A stretch of 64,000 bases of DNA from Kudoa neothunni (taxonomy: Eukaryota; Cnidaria), in NCBI GenBank assembly GCA_964304625.1, contig OZ199839.1, positions 3,968,001-4,032,000 of the forward strand. Direction: 5' to 3'. The notes below the pieces were generated by a model. It had not been told where the DNA came from. It did no database searches and saw only the letters and a program-made list of their open reading frames with translations. How positions within the stretch are numbered: position 1 is the first letter of the stretch; the number at the start of each line of letters is the position of its first letter. Below, piece after piece: positions 10,301-23,939 of the stretch. A program made the translations under genes and the position numbers.

Positions 10301-13300
10301 ATGGAGGAAGAAGAATGGTCCAAATTGTCAATTAGTGATCGAGTCTCTCATAAGGTTTTTCATTTGACACGACATTCAGTGTAGTCCGGCAATCAGCTTC
10401 CTTCATTTTAGGTTTGGAAAGCCCGTCTTGACGGGTATGATGAGTTGAACAAAAAAATTCCCATAATGGATGTCGAGGAGTTGAAATCGTATTGCGATGT
10501 TGTCAAGAAAGCTCCATTTGAATCAAATGCCGCTGCATTAGATAGAGCCTTAGAGTGCGTGTTGTCGTTTCTTCAGAATGCACCTGAATTATCAGAAAGG
10601 TTTTTTTGATATCCAAATATTATGTGTAACTCGAAACATGATTTTTTTGTTAGAATTGTGGTTGAATGTGTGTGTGGTGTTGTCACCAAAGTTCTGAGTG
10701 CTCGTCCCAAATCTAAACAATTGGGTTTTGATGTGTGTTTACAATTCATTGAAAATGAAGTTGCTTCCAGTGTTGTTGTATTACTTTTGTGATTTGTTTG
10801 AAAATGCTTGGATGCTGATGCCATTTTAGGAGGAGTTGTTGAAAGTTGTTACCAATAAAAACCCAAAAATTGTTAACGGATCATCCGAATTAATCCTTTT
10901 AGCTATAAAGTTATTTCGTTTTGTTCAATTTTAAATCGCTTATTTTATGTATAGAGAATTCGGTGCAAAAGTTATCGATATTAAACCGGTTGTGAAAACT
11001 ATCCCAAAATTTCTCTCACACAACGATAAGAATGTAAGAAATAATGCCAAAGCCATTGCTCTCGAATGCTACTACTATTTGGGTGACGCTATCAAAAATG
11101 TACTCGCTGATATACAACCAGTACAAATGAAGGAATTGGAAGAAGAGTTCAGCAAACTTAAAGGACAAGCTCCTCCTATTCCACCCAGAAAAATAAGATC
11201 TCAACAGCAACAACAACAGAAAGCAGTTAACGCTTCAAATGGTGAAACGACAGTCAATGGTAATTATTTAAAATTTAATAACGCAAAAAATAAAAAATTA
11301 ATAAATAAATTAATGCCTCTTTCGGCCACCGAGAATAGCTGATTAATAATGTTGATTTTTTATGCGAATTAATGCCTTTTTTGATATTCCTACCTATTAA
11401 AAATAAGGGATAATTTTTTATAATCAAATTTTGTAATTTGAATTAATCTATAGGCAATTTTTAGACATATCTATACTTGTAGTGCGCATGCATGGGAAAA
11501 TATGAACATTAATAAACAAATCCTATACAAAGAAAACAAGAATATGATTGATATCAAACAATAGTTCTTTTTTAGTACTTTCAAAAAATATACAGGGGAT
11601 ATCAAAGGATGCGTAATAGATAATTTAGAATGCGATGTATGCTTGCGCGCTCGTCATTTTTAATACCCCTTGTTTTTGTTGTTCGTTACGGATACAAATT
11701 ATTTTTTTGAAACAATAAATTGTGGCAATTAGCCAAAATTATTTAACTATAGCGAACACTACATAGGGAATTAAATTCGGATAGATTGATAAATATTTCC
11801 TATACAAATTTCGAACTCTAAATTATTATTAAAATTTTTTAAATATCAACTTGATTAGAATAAAAATAATTCAACTGCAAAAAAAATTAATGAAACGTAA
11901 AGCTTCTCAAATTGGATAGTGTGCGCGCCGATTTGAATGGTGCCCAATTTAATCTGAAATTTATGTCGTTTTAGTTAATGATTGTGCCATTCATGATTTG
12001 AAAACATTGTAAATTTTTTCAAATGAGGTATTAAACTTAAGTAATGATTTAAAAATGAAATTTTTCCTTTTCGCAGGCAAATTTCAATAGAAAACAATGA
12101 GGCTTAATGGTGCATCCGAACCTCGATTTTCATTAAATCGTGCTCTCCGGAAGATATTATAAATTTTATTTTGATTTTAAAACTTACGTCGAGAATTCAG
12201 TTCCTATATAAATTTATATAATATCTCAACATATGCCTGTATTTTTATGAAACAAACATTAATTACCGATTATTTAAAAAATGTAGATTACTCACACTTA
12301 GACGTGTGTTTCCCCCATAATTATGTATTTTTTTCTTTAAGTCTCCATATTACAGGTTAAAGATGTGCTGGTATCTCTAATTTAAGTTGCAGGAGTTAAA
12401 CTATTTTTCTTAATAAATCATTCGAAATGTTGATAAATCAAGGGAACAACATAAATAAATAGAAATTTTAAAAATGCGCGCGCGTTAGACGTTTGTTATG
12501 TTAAAGTAATTGGAACCTCGCTATCCGGAAAGAAAATCGCTGATCCGAACTTTTCCGGATAATCGAGTTTCGACTGCATATTAATTATTAATCTGTTCAT
12601 AAACTTGTATTAATCCAAATAAATGTCAGTATAACAATAAGTGTGACCGTTTCCAATTTAAGGCTGTTTAAGCTTTGTGAGCTATTCCACAATATAACTA
12701 TGGATTATTCTCTGCGACAGGAACTAGAACAACAATTAATTCAAATATTAATTTATGATATATTATAATTGGAATAATGACTGAGTTATAGCTCCTTTTC
12801 AAGTTAATGCCTAAACTATAGTTACCTTAACTCTCTAATGGTATATCTTTTTATATCGTAAACTAATACCTAATAGATCTCAGTTATTCTTCTAATAAGA
12901 TGTCTTTGGTTCGACGAAAAAATGTTTTTCGAGAAATTATTGAATAAGTTTTAATTTTTATTTTATCTTGTAATGGTCTTTGGGGTAAAATTTACCTCAT
13001 GTTTTCTTTGATTACAAATATTCCAAAAAATGTAAACCACTTTGAACTTAAATATAATAAAATTTCTGAGTAATTTTTGTAAAAAGTGAGGATATGTTAG
13101 ATAGATTAATTAATGCGCAAGCGCTGATCATGTGAAGATGTATAATTCTAATGATTTCATTGATGAATTTGGTTTTTCAGAGAATTAACATCATGTTGTT
13201 GACGAAAACGTCTTCTTTTCGGTGCCCCTTGCTAAAAAATTGACCATAGAGACATTACGTTAAAAATTAGGGATACCACCTTGCCTCCAAGCATCACCAA

Positions 13301-16300
13301 ATAGAGCCCGTTGTGGCAACATTTTTTTATTCCGTGAAAAGTATATGTTGGTATTTTATGTTCCCAATAAATTAAAATGCGTTATTTTCTTAAAGAAATC
13401 GTTGAACAATTAAACAAAACATCGTTGACAACAAATTCCACAAATAAAACAATAAAAACAGGTCTCAGCATTGTTTATGCATCCCAACAGGAACCTCCTC
13501 TTAATGTCTTAATGTAAAGCGAGAAACATGTGGGTACAGTGGGAGGAAAAACGATGAATAATCTTCTGAATGGTGCGAAAATTGTTATAAGTTTTATTGT
13601 CCAATTCACGCTTTTAAAAACTGTTTTAATATTTCAACTGGCGCAACACGATTAATTCCGCTGAATTAACGCAATTACTTTATTAATGAACATCAATGTG
13701 TACCGACTTTAAACGGATCATAAACAAAGAGGATCATCGCCTGGATTACGTTAAAATTTAATATGCGTTTGCCAGTGTTTCATCCATAGGAATTAAAAAT
13801 TACTCTATAGTATTGATTATTAGATTGTTTAAAGTGTTATAATTCAAAAAAAATGTGGGGTAAAATTTACCCCAAAGTCCATTACACGTTCATCTCATCG
13901 TTTTTGTGATCATTAGAGAGTTAAAGTTAAAATATTGTTATATTAAGAATTAAATATGTAACAACCCCCATTATGCAAAAATTGCTCTTATTCAATGTTG
14001 ATGTCACCTAATTTACCTCGGGTTAGGAACTCATGATATAATAGGTTGGTCTAATATTTTATTAATACGCTTTAATATTTATATGATTATTTTTTGCGTG
14101 ATTTAATTTGATCGTTATTTTTAGATGATGCAAATCAAGAAGAACCCCAAGATATTATGGACCCCTACGATCTGTTGGACCCTGTGGATATTCTTTCTTC
14201 GATTCCGGACGATTTTTATACTAAAATTGTAAGTATTTTGTGTCTTAACTAAGAAGAAAGTTCATTTGGTTAATATAATAATGTGAATACAATTTAGAAT
14301 TTTTACGTACTTTAAACTGAATTTTAATCAATGCATTTATACACTATCATTAGATGGGACGATTTTGCGCAAATTTTATAATTTCACTTACTAAAATCGA
14401 CTATTATTACTTTTTCAATCTAATTTTGAAAATTCTATAATTTAAATTCAGTAAATTAAATCATGACTTTAATTCTTAAAAATACATGTCGAGCATACTT
14501 CTGTTCGACTTTATTGAATATCGTTAATGTTGGCATGAATTAATTTAACCGGATTTTTTTCTATTTCTCCACGCTTGTGCAATATTTCAACCTTTATTTT
14601 GTTCAACCAAATAAAAACACATATCATGAAATGATATAATGACCTTATGGGTGAAGGTAGAATTAAAAACTTAAGATTATATTAAAAAGAATAAGACTAA
14701 AAATAATGATTTCATATTTCGAAATTTATTTTTCTGCCTGAATAATCTTGTTGGCATAGATTTTTGAGACTTTTTTGGTTTATCTAATTTTGTCGGTAGA
14801 CGCGAAAATCATTTTTTAAATTCAATAAAAATTATTGGTTAGCGGTTTTTCGATATATTTATCGAGGCAGTTTTAATTATAAGCAATCTTATTGAAAAAA
14901 TTAATCAAATAAGATCAGAGTTTTCATTTGCATTGCTTATACGAATTGGTTTGATTACTCGTAAATTTTGGATTCTGTTTTTCCATGTTTCGCATGAATG
15001 TGTAAAATTCTTAGATGTATCAACCTGAAATTGTAATTTCTTCTATTAAAACAACAAAAGGTGCTTCACTATTAACCAAAATAGTTCTTCACTTTAAATC
15101 GTTTTATTTTGGATGATAAAGTTATTATTTGCTATTAATTTTAATATTAGAAATTGTGTATATTTTAAAATTTTATCTCGACTTTTTAATTCCAATTGTG
15201 GTATTGTGCGCTTTTAATGTATTGTTTGAATGGATTGGCTGCAAAAATTTACACTTAGAAGATAAGGTATAAAATTGGTTTTTTGATATATTTTGTAGAT
15301 TGTTCTAATAAAAATATTAACAAAAAGGATCAAAAATACATCGACATAGTTACAACTATAAATTTATAGCATTTAATTTGTCCGTTTTAATTAGGCCTTG
15401 CAATTTTCGGCAGTTATTATTATTTGATTTAGTCATTTCAATAGACGTTTATGAAATTCATCAACTACAACATCTTGATTCAACCTTTTTTAAAGTGGAT
15501 AATTTCAGTTTTATTATGCTAGACAACCAATAGCACGTGATCTCCTGAGGTCAACCGTGCGCGCATGCGCGTTTATATTTTTTTAATAGAATGACTAAAA
15601 ATAGTTCTTAAGATTATTTAATTGAAAAATAATGTGAAATTTTTATTTAAACGGAATATGTTGAGAAAATATTTAACTCTTTACATTTAGTTCAAATTTT
15701 GTAAATAGTTCATTCCATGAAATTATAGAAAACTACTATTTTCTTATTCTTTATTAAATTAATTCTCATATTTTGTTGTTACAAATTTTCATTGATGCAT
15801 CTAAAGGACAATTTTTAAATAACACTTAACATTATATATCAATTTAATCTATTCTATTATATCATTTTCGATGAATTGGTTATTTTTTGTTGAAGATATC
15901 AAAAAACTTATTGTCATCCACAAGAAATTTTAGATACTTATGAACATGGTTTAATTTTAATACTTTAAATGCAGATTAATTTTTTATTCATAGGATATAA
16001 GTTTTCACGTCATTCCTGATAATATTAGATAATTTCATTTAAATTGTATATAAAATCTGACTAAGGTTTAAACAGCTTTACGAATTATATAAGCATTCGT
16101 TAGGAATTTTTTACTAACGTCCACGGATAATGAATGAAAACATATTCTTGCCCAATTTGACTCATTTCTATTGTCATGGAACCGTCCTAGGTAAGATTTG
16201 AGCCAATGCTTATTGCATCAACTAATTTTCGCCTTATAATTATTGTGTCAACTGAACGTGGCTGGAATTTTTTATTTCATCAAGGCACTTAGCCATAAGC

Positions 16301-19300
16301 TGTGATAAACGGATAAATCATTTTATTCCTCAGTGTTTTCCTGATTTTAATTCTGAATTATCTTAATAATTTTAAGTCTTATACATAGTTTTTAATTTGG
16401 ATGCAAAGTATATTGGAAAATATCTTTAATAATTTTTCGGCCCCTCCAGATACAGAAAGGAATAATGTCACATTATTTCGTGCAGTTCTTCAAAAATTCA
16501 AATGCTTGACTCTAAGTTTACGTATTTTGGGTTAAATAAAGACTAAATTTACATGATTCAATCGGAAAATTTGCATATTGCCGTTTTCCACCTAATTTTA
16601 GTATATTATAATTTCTTAATTTAATTAAAGAATATTTCGGAGAATCTTGCACCATTAAAGTCCTAAAATAATTATTATTAAATATATAATTTAATATAAA
16701 CTATGAACACAGCTTATTGATGAAATTGTGTATTATCAGTTGCGTATTATTTGTTGTGTATTATTTCTAAGTAATTTCGAATGCCATTTTTGTTAATATA
16801 CTGAGTTCATACTTCCATACATGTTTTTTTATATGATCTAATTCATTATTTTTGTATTTAGACCGAAGCAAAATGGCAATCTAGGAAGGAAGCATTGGAA
16901 AGTGTTATCAAGTTGATTCAGTCGCCCAAAATCACTCCAGGAAATTTCTCAAATTTTATCGGAGCTTTAAAAAAGGTTATCTCGTCTGACGTGAACGTGA
17001 ATGTGTGTTTATTGGCTATAAATTCGGTCGGATTTTTGGCCAAAGGCTTAAAGTCTGATTTTGAACAATACTGTTCAACGATTGCACCCACGTTATTGGA
17101 TCGTTTCAAAGAAAAAAAACCGAATATAGTAGCGGCGATAAGAGATGCGGTGGATGCTTGTTCATCTTCATGGTCTCTGGAAAATGTGATCGCGATAGTC
17201 ACTCCTTATTACGACCACAAGGTTCCATCCATTAGAGAAGAATGTATCAAGTATTTGGGTCGTTATCTTTCCAGAAAAAAGCCATCCACTATCAGCAAAC
17301 CCATTATTAAGTCCATCACTACAGATCTTGTCAAACGAATGGATGACAATGTGGGACCTGTGAGAGAAGCGACAGCAGAAGCATTTGCAATACTTATGAA
17401 AATTTCTGGCGAGAAAGTTCTAAACGCTTTGCTGGAAGGCCAAATTGACGATATCAAGAAAAACAAGATTAAATCCATTTATCTTAAAATGACTGATAGT
17501 GCAGAAAGTTCGCCGAATGCTCCTTCCGCCATCCAACCTATTTCATCGTCTTCTTGTTCTAAGCCATCCTCCAGTTCGATTTCACAACCATCCGCGTCCG
17601 CAATTATTAACAAGGCGTCAACTTCCAAAACTACTTCAGCCCCTTCAAATAAACCTATCGCAACGCAAAAAACGCCACCAAAAAATGCCTATGAAAACGA
17701 TTCCGATGAACCCGCTGAACCCGATATTGAAGAAGATTCTGCTATTGAACAATCTATGGGAACACTTTTAAATGAAGAATTGGTTAAGAGTCTTGGTAGT
17801 TCGGTTTGGAAAGATCGTCTCGAATGTGTAGAAACCATCAAAAATAAAATTTCTCTTGAACCTCTATCGTATAATCCACCTGTGGTATTTAAAGTTCTTT
17901 CTAAGAAGCCAGGTTGGCGAGATGGCAATTTGCAAGTTTTCAAGGCTAAACTCTCTGTAATGAGTCAGCTTGTAGTGTCATCTAAAACAGCCGAAAAACC
18001 GTTTTCACGCCGAGCAGCCCACAATTTAATTCCTATTATAGCTGATAAAATTGGCGATGTCAAGATGAAGGATTCTATTAGAAACATATTGATTGAGTTG
18101 GCGGACGCTCTTTCGTTGAATTATGTTTCGATCCGTCTTGCCAACATACTCCAATCGACAAAAAATGTGAAAGTTCAATGTGAAATTTTGAACTGGATTA
18201 GTGATATGTTGTATGATTTCGGCCTCAAGATTGATGTCAAACCTCATATCCATATGCTCAAGTTTGCTCTTGATCAAATCAATCCAGAAGTGAAAAAATG
18301 TGCGGTTCATTTGGCTGTTAGAATGCATGTTCATATGGGAGCTACCCTGATGAGACTACTTGCTGATGTGAAACCTGTTCAGTTGACTCAAATAGAAAAT
18401 GAATATTCTAGAGTGAAATCTGAACCTATACCTAAACCAATTCGGGGTGTAGAGGCAAAAACACCTGATGACACTACTACTGCAACACCCGCTGTTAATG
18501 CTACCACCAATAAGATTTCTGACACAGTTCAACAACAATTTACCATGATGAATCTAGAAGATAGTATTGAACGTGTTGATGTGAGCGATTTGATTAGTGA
18601 TGAAATTCTCACTAATTTGGAAGATAAGAATTGGAAAATTCGTACTGAATCGTTAGAGAAAATCAACGATATATTTAAAACGAGAAAGCCTGTCCAACAC
18701 ACCGGCCGACTATCTTCACTTATCACTACAATCGTTTCAAGGCTTCAGGACAACAACAAAAATATTGTCGTGCTTACGCTTAATATTTGTTCTGCAATGA
18801 TCGATTCTGTTGGACCGAATATCTATGAGCATAAAAACACCCTTTTTAGAGGTATACTTTCATGTCTCATGGATAGTAAACCCAACGTACATAACGCTGC
18901 ACTATCGACGTTGGACTCCTGGAATTCCATTATTCCTATTCACATGACTCTTAATATTGACTCTTTGGTTGTTTCTGAGTTGCTGTTGATTGAACATCCT
19001 AATTTGAGAGCTGGGGTTTTAACTTACTTGATTCAATCGTTTGAGAAAATGCCTGATGCACAGGTTCCGCCACAATGTATCGAACTTCTTATCCAACCTA
19101 CCTTCCAATGTCTCACTGATCGCAAGAATGAAGTCAGAAAAGTGGCTCAAGAATTTATTCCGTTTGTGGTAAAATTTTACAATCCAAATAATGTTAGAAA
19201 GATGGCCAACAGTTTGGATAGAACAATGCAAAACATTGTTATCCCAATAATAGAACAGGCTGTGCAAAACTCAAAATCGACCATCTCTAAAACCTTCCAT

Positions 19301-22045
19301 CCTGAAGTTGTTCCTGTCGCCAAACCTCAAGAAACGATGACTACTTTGCACGACAATAACAAAAACGTAGAATTTAAGGAAGTTGACAAAGTACACTTTG
19401 AGGAAGTGGAAATGGAAGAGGACACGAAACCCGTTGTGATGCCACCTAAACCGCAGAGATTGAAACATGTCGTTGGTAGCAAAAAAGTACGTGAACGCGA
19501 TGATTCCATAAATAGGATAATTCAATGGAATTTCGGTTCGTTAAAACCTGCTTATATTTCACACCTAAAAGAACTCATGACTCCATATATAGAGCCGGAA
19601 TTACTGGACCAACTTTTTCATACGGATTTTAAGAATCATATAATCGCTGCCAAAACGTTATCTGAAATTTGTTTGAATGGCAATGAGGTGGAGCGTGAAG
19701 CTTATTTTGAATGTTTTGATCTGATCCTAAAGTGGTGTGTTATCAAGTTTTTCGAAATCAATCCTGTTGTACACGTGAAAGCATTGGAATTGTTACAAAT
19801 ATCGTTGCAAGAATTTCAAAAGGGCGATCGTTTCTTGTGTGATTATGAAGTGAATTCATTTGTCAATTATTTGTGCATCAAGTTTGGGGATCCCAGGGAA
19901 AATGTTCGCAAACTAGCTCATCAAGTGTTCCACTTATTGGTTCCTTTATACGATTCGGCAAAGCTGTTGTGCTGTCTTATGTTTGGATTAAGCCATAAAT
20001 TGATGCGTGTAAAAGCTGATTCTCTCTTCGAAATGACCTCTCTACTAGAAAATGATAATATTGACAAATTTGTTGAGGTGCTAGGTCAGGTGAGTTCTGA
20101 AGTTGCGAAATTTGTTGTCGATCGCGATGTCAATATCAAGAAAAATGCAATCCAATTCTTTTCTCAAATCTATCTCTCGATAGGACCCAATTCGGTGGAC
20201 TATATTAAAAAATGCGAAAAAACCATTAGAGACATAATTGTAGAAAAATTTAACAAATTGCATCCACAATATCTAGCACTGAAACAAAGCCAACTTTCAT
20301 TACTCGAAGAACAAGATGTGAACTTTCAAAATACCGCCCATGATGATTCCATTATAACAGAAAGTCATTATAATGAGTCATTAGATAATAATGAAACCCG
20401 TGTTATGGCTTCTGACATATATGATGTAAATTCCTCGCCAATTAATTCAACTGCTGTGGATGTACATTCTTCGATGCAAATCAGCACCATCCCTCAAAGA
20501 TATTCTATCGATAAAGATGTCTATTTTCAAGCAGCCAAAGATGTTCGTCCTCCTCCACGACCCAACTTGATTGCTATCGATGAAGCTCTGTTATATAATG
20601 AACCTAGTCGTGCTGAGTTGACACCAAATTTAGAATATGATTACCATCGTTATAGCATCGAAAATGACTATGTGGAAAATTTTCTCAGAGTTGAATCGGT
20701 TTTTCACTCTCTAAAACGTGACAACATTATATGCAATTCTATTGGCGAAGAATTATTGAAATATTTCAGCTGTATGAATAACGATATCATTATTGTTTTG
20801 GACGATATGGATGCGTTGGAAAATATTATAGAAGATTATTACACTCGTAATTTGTGGCTATGGATTGATGCCTTGGATCTGTTTAATCACTTGGTCGGAA
20901 CAATCGATATAGACAACTACACCGACATTCAGCATGGCATCAATCACAATTACATTGAAACTTGCCTCTATCAACTCAATATTGTCATCCACAACTCCAA
21001 ATTTGGATCTGCATTCACAGCAGAAATTCAGTCAAAACTTTTCTCTTTCCTTATGGATCTCATTGCTCATGAGACTTTCAACAAAATCTTCAAGGTTGGT
21101 AGAGTAATCGAAATTATGAGTAGTGTGACTGCACAACTTTTGGTCTGCACTCCTATCATCCAATCGCTATCAGTAATACAAGAGTTGATTCAGTGCCATG
21201 TAGATAATGTCAAAAAAATTGAATTTTTGCTACGTCTATTTTGGAAATGCTCTCAGGTTGTTGTCACCGAAATCAAATTTTATCAGGATAATGAGTTGGA
21301 TAAATTCGTATCAGCATATTATCTTATCTATTCTATCATTATGGAAACGTCCAATAATAACAATAAGAATAATAGTGACTATTTTGTGTTGTTGGATCAT
21401 TGTTTTTCGAGTGTGATGAAACAGCTATCAAAAAATGCACTATATGAGTTGTATTCGATCAACAACGACCTCCAAATGCGGTCCCATATTGAAAATACTA
21501 TCAAAAGATTGGGAATTCAACTGCCAGCCGATACCGACCTTCACGCCGTATGCATTGATAGAGAAATGTGGATTACTACTCTTGAAAACAAGGTGGCCGA
21601 TTATATTGATTACAAAAATTCTATAGAGAAACTTGTACGTTACCGTCTTCATGAGGTTGATTGTTCGGGCCATCATAGAAACAAATTACATCACATTACA
21701 AACCTCATCAAATGGAGAACTTCACTTGACAATCTAACCAAAAGTCACGCCAGGCAACACATCATAAATGGAAAAATACTGCAGGACAAATATGAAGTGG
21801 ACTTTAGTTCTTCCAGTTCAACCACCCTCATCAATACTCCCTCTCAACCCGCCAGAAAGTACATATCACAACTTTTGGACAACAACAACTCGGGATTAAA
21901 TCTTTCTAATATGACTTTTGCGAGTCCTGCTGCTTCATCTCTGCCCCCTAGTCCAGGTGTTACTTCTTCTAACAATAAATCTGCTGGTTCAAATCTTGCA
22001 AATCTCAAAGCTCGACTGGAAAAAATCAAAGCCGACAATATCTAA
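10301..22045 (+). CDS. CKAP5: XMAP215/CKAP5/Msps microtubule polymerase (7 exons, 2012 aa)
   Basis: Exons 10301-10354, 10412-10599, 10654-10777, 10830-10909, 10955-11259, 14125-14228 and 16862-22045; all are GT-AG and the joined frame is exactly 6039 nt. The start MEEEEWSKLSISDRVSHKVW and the TOG1 block match CKAP5 closely, including EELLK-NKNPKI and the EFG-K--KP segment. TOG arrays: TOG1 about 15-235, TOG2 about 286-490 (AKWQSRKEALESV), TOG3 about 577-820 (VWKDRLECVETI), TOG4 about 851-1090 (NWKIRTESLEKI) and TOG5 about 1164-1410. A C-terminal helical region (about 1520-1930) follows, the part that binds TACC proteins in relatives. Length equals the animal family (about 2030). The family binds tubulin through TOG domains at plus ends and centrosomes and speeds microtubule growth. 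Two large introns (2.9 and 2.6 kb) contrast with a 5.2-kb last exon. No break is seen. Confidence 0.96.
12113..12576. mobile_element. pogo/Tigger-like MITE in CKAP5 intron 5
   Basis: The ends are inverted relatives of the Tigger end CAGTCGAAACTCGATTATCC: the left reads CATCCGAACCTCGATT and the right, on the minus strand, CAGTCGAAACTCGATT. The dinucleotides outside (TG and CA) are each one transition away from the expected TA. Further CCGGA and CTATCCGG blocks lie inside both ends. It has no coding capacity. Confidence 0.6.
12831..13920. mobile_element. piggyBac-type MITE in CKAP5 intron 5
   Basis: Perfect 10-bp inverted ends CTCTCTAATG/CATTAGAGAG, flanked on both sides by TTAA (12827-12830 and 13921-13924). 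About 130 bp in from the left and 30 bp in from the right is a second inverted pair, TGTAATGG-CTTTGGGGTAAA type, that includes the near-palindrome GGGGTAAAATTTACCCC. No transposase frame lies inside. TTAA target and end type identify piggyBac. Parts of CKAP5 outside this intron are unaffected. Confidence 0.82.
14229..16861 (+). other. CKAP5 intron 6, no gene seen
   Basis: 2.6 kb of A+T-rich sequence between consensus splice sites (GTAAGT and TTTGTATTTAG). I see no nested gene or clear element. Confidence 0.7.
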
Positions 22046-22673
22046 ACTTTCAAATATATTCTGTCGTTTTTTTATCTATCCTAAATGTTTTATTAAATGT
22101 TGTTTTCCTCGTGGTACTAATACTGCTATAAATACACTTGTTGTTTGGTTATTTAACTTATATTTTCCTATGAAGTTAGTTTTTATAATTTTAACATTTA
22201 AAATAACATTCGGCTACTGCACTGCAACTTAGTGTCATAAACTGAAACGCGTAAAGCAATTTTAAAAAATAATGACGAGTTGCACAATAATTTTGAATAT
22301 GAATTTTTTAAATCGTTATAAATAATTTAACTAAGGGAAACACTGGTTTTCGGGACCAACGAGTTTATAATTTAATTCGATGAAAATGATCCAGAATATT
22401 GTTGCGTGCATGCTATATAAATAATAAAATAGCCAAATGAGGTATACCCTCATATTTAACAAATTTTTGTTATATGAAAAAAATACAATATAACAAAATA
22501 AATTTGAATATGGAAATGTCGCCGAAGATCCTATTATCACATTTAATTTGAGAACTCAGACAATTATTCACAGACGCAGGATGTCCCGTAGTTTATATCT
22601 ACCAAATTAATGATATGGCCTGATTAAGTCAGCAACAATGCGGTGTATAATTAAAATTATCAGTAACTCATAA
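22046..22673. other. CKAP5 3' flank
   Basis: Non-coding. AATAAA-like sites occur within 500 bp of the stop, but none can be singled out as the poly(A) signal. Confidence 0.5.
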
Positions 22674-23019
22674 TTAACCCCCTAATGCAAGAGTTCTCAA
22701 CGGTTTTTTCAAATGTACTCCTTCGACCTGGTGAAAAATCCAAATTTACCCCCTTAACTTGGAAGATAAATTCACTTTTACTTTAAGGTTTTATACTGGT
22801 TTAGCTATTCAGAGGCTATTCTATGGGTAAATTCTGATCCAAAAAGATATAAGTTGACATAAGGACAATTTTTGATCCCATCAACTCTTACTCAAAAGCT
22901 GTCCACAGATTTATTTTTTTAAATGTTGTTATATTAATTCTGGCCCATTCCGCTCAATTTTAGGGGCCAGAAATAAATAAAAATAGTCAAAACTTGTGAC
23001 ACCTAAATATTATTGCAAG

Positions 23020-23150
23020 TGACTATATCTCAGGGAATGAATATCTCCAAAACTACCGCACATATTTTATTCATATTTTGCGTATTATCTAATATTTATT
23101 TAATTTAATTTTCTGTACCTTTTGGAAAAATTTGAAAGATAAATTTTAAG
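23020..23150 (+). repeat. Left arm of a ~130-bp inverted repeat
   Basis: Pairs with 25215-25360 read in reverse. Shared blocks include ATATCTCAG-GAATGAATATC, CCAAAACTAC, TATTTTATTCATATTTT and TATTATCTAATATTTA, with scattered substitutions and small gaps. The enclosed 2.1 kb has no clear gene. Probably the long terminal repeats of an unclassified DNA element. Confidence 0.75.
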
Positions 23151-23913
23151 TAATACAACCACTCCGAGTCTGAGTCCATCAATAATCTAATGTAACTATC
23201 ATAAAATTTTAAGTATTTCGATATAAAAGTAGTATCCTCCTTTTAAATTAGTATATATAAATGATTAATTTTTCACTAAAAAGTTATTTCAGCCTCCATT
23301 GTACTCTTTCGTGTTGGAATGGTATAAGATTAGTTTTAGCATGTTTATATATGGAATATGGTTAGTTTCCTTCGAAGATCTTTATATTGTTATAATAAAA
23401 CGTATATAATTAAAATTTTGATTATCACTAACATTATCCTTCTTTTACAAAAATTGTGTATTTATCTGTGGATAAAGTCATACGGAAAAAGGTTTTTAAA
23501 CGTGGGTCATATAATAGAAAATAACAAATAAAATGTTTCAATCATTATTGACTGTAAAAAAAATTGAAATCAAAATAAATTCCGACAAAAGTTACAATAA
23601 AAACAAATTTTTCGATGGTTTTGGTTAATTTAACTTCCAAATTTTGTGGGGAACTTTTTAATAAAGCTATATGGTTTATTAATCTACTGGCGAAAATAAC
23701 TAAGAGTCATGATGACGTTCGTATCGTTCGTTTCCTCAATAAATATGAAGGTTTCTTGGCAAATACAATACTTTCAATTAGATATAATGGGTAACCGATT
23801 TTACGCACCAAATAGGCACACATGCAAAAAGAAAATACAACAGATTTTTATTTTTTCAAACTATATCACAGGTTTTAAAAATCACGTAAGTAAATTGAGT
23901 AAATTTTATTAAT

Positions 23914-23939
23914 CTATATATATATATATATATATATAT
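23914..23939. repeat. (TA)n microsatellite
   Basis: Twelve or so TA units. Similar runs lie at 28450-28469 and about 42479-42498. Confidence 0.9.

Noticed and set aside
17499-17771. 90-codon frame inside CKAP5
   Set aside because: Alternative frame over the Ser/Pro-rich TOG2-TOG3 linker of CKAP5.
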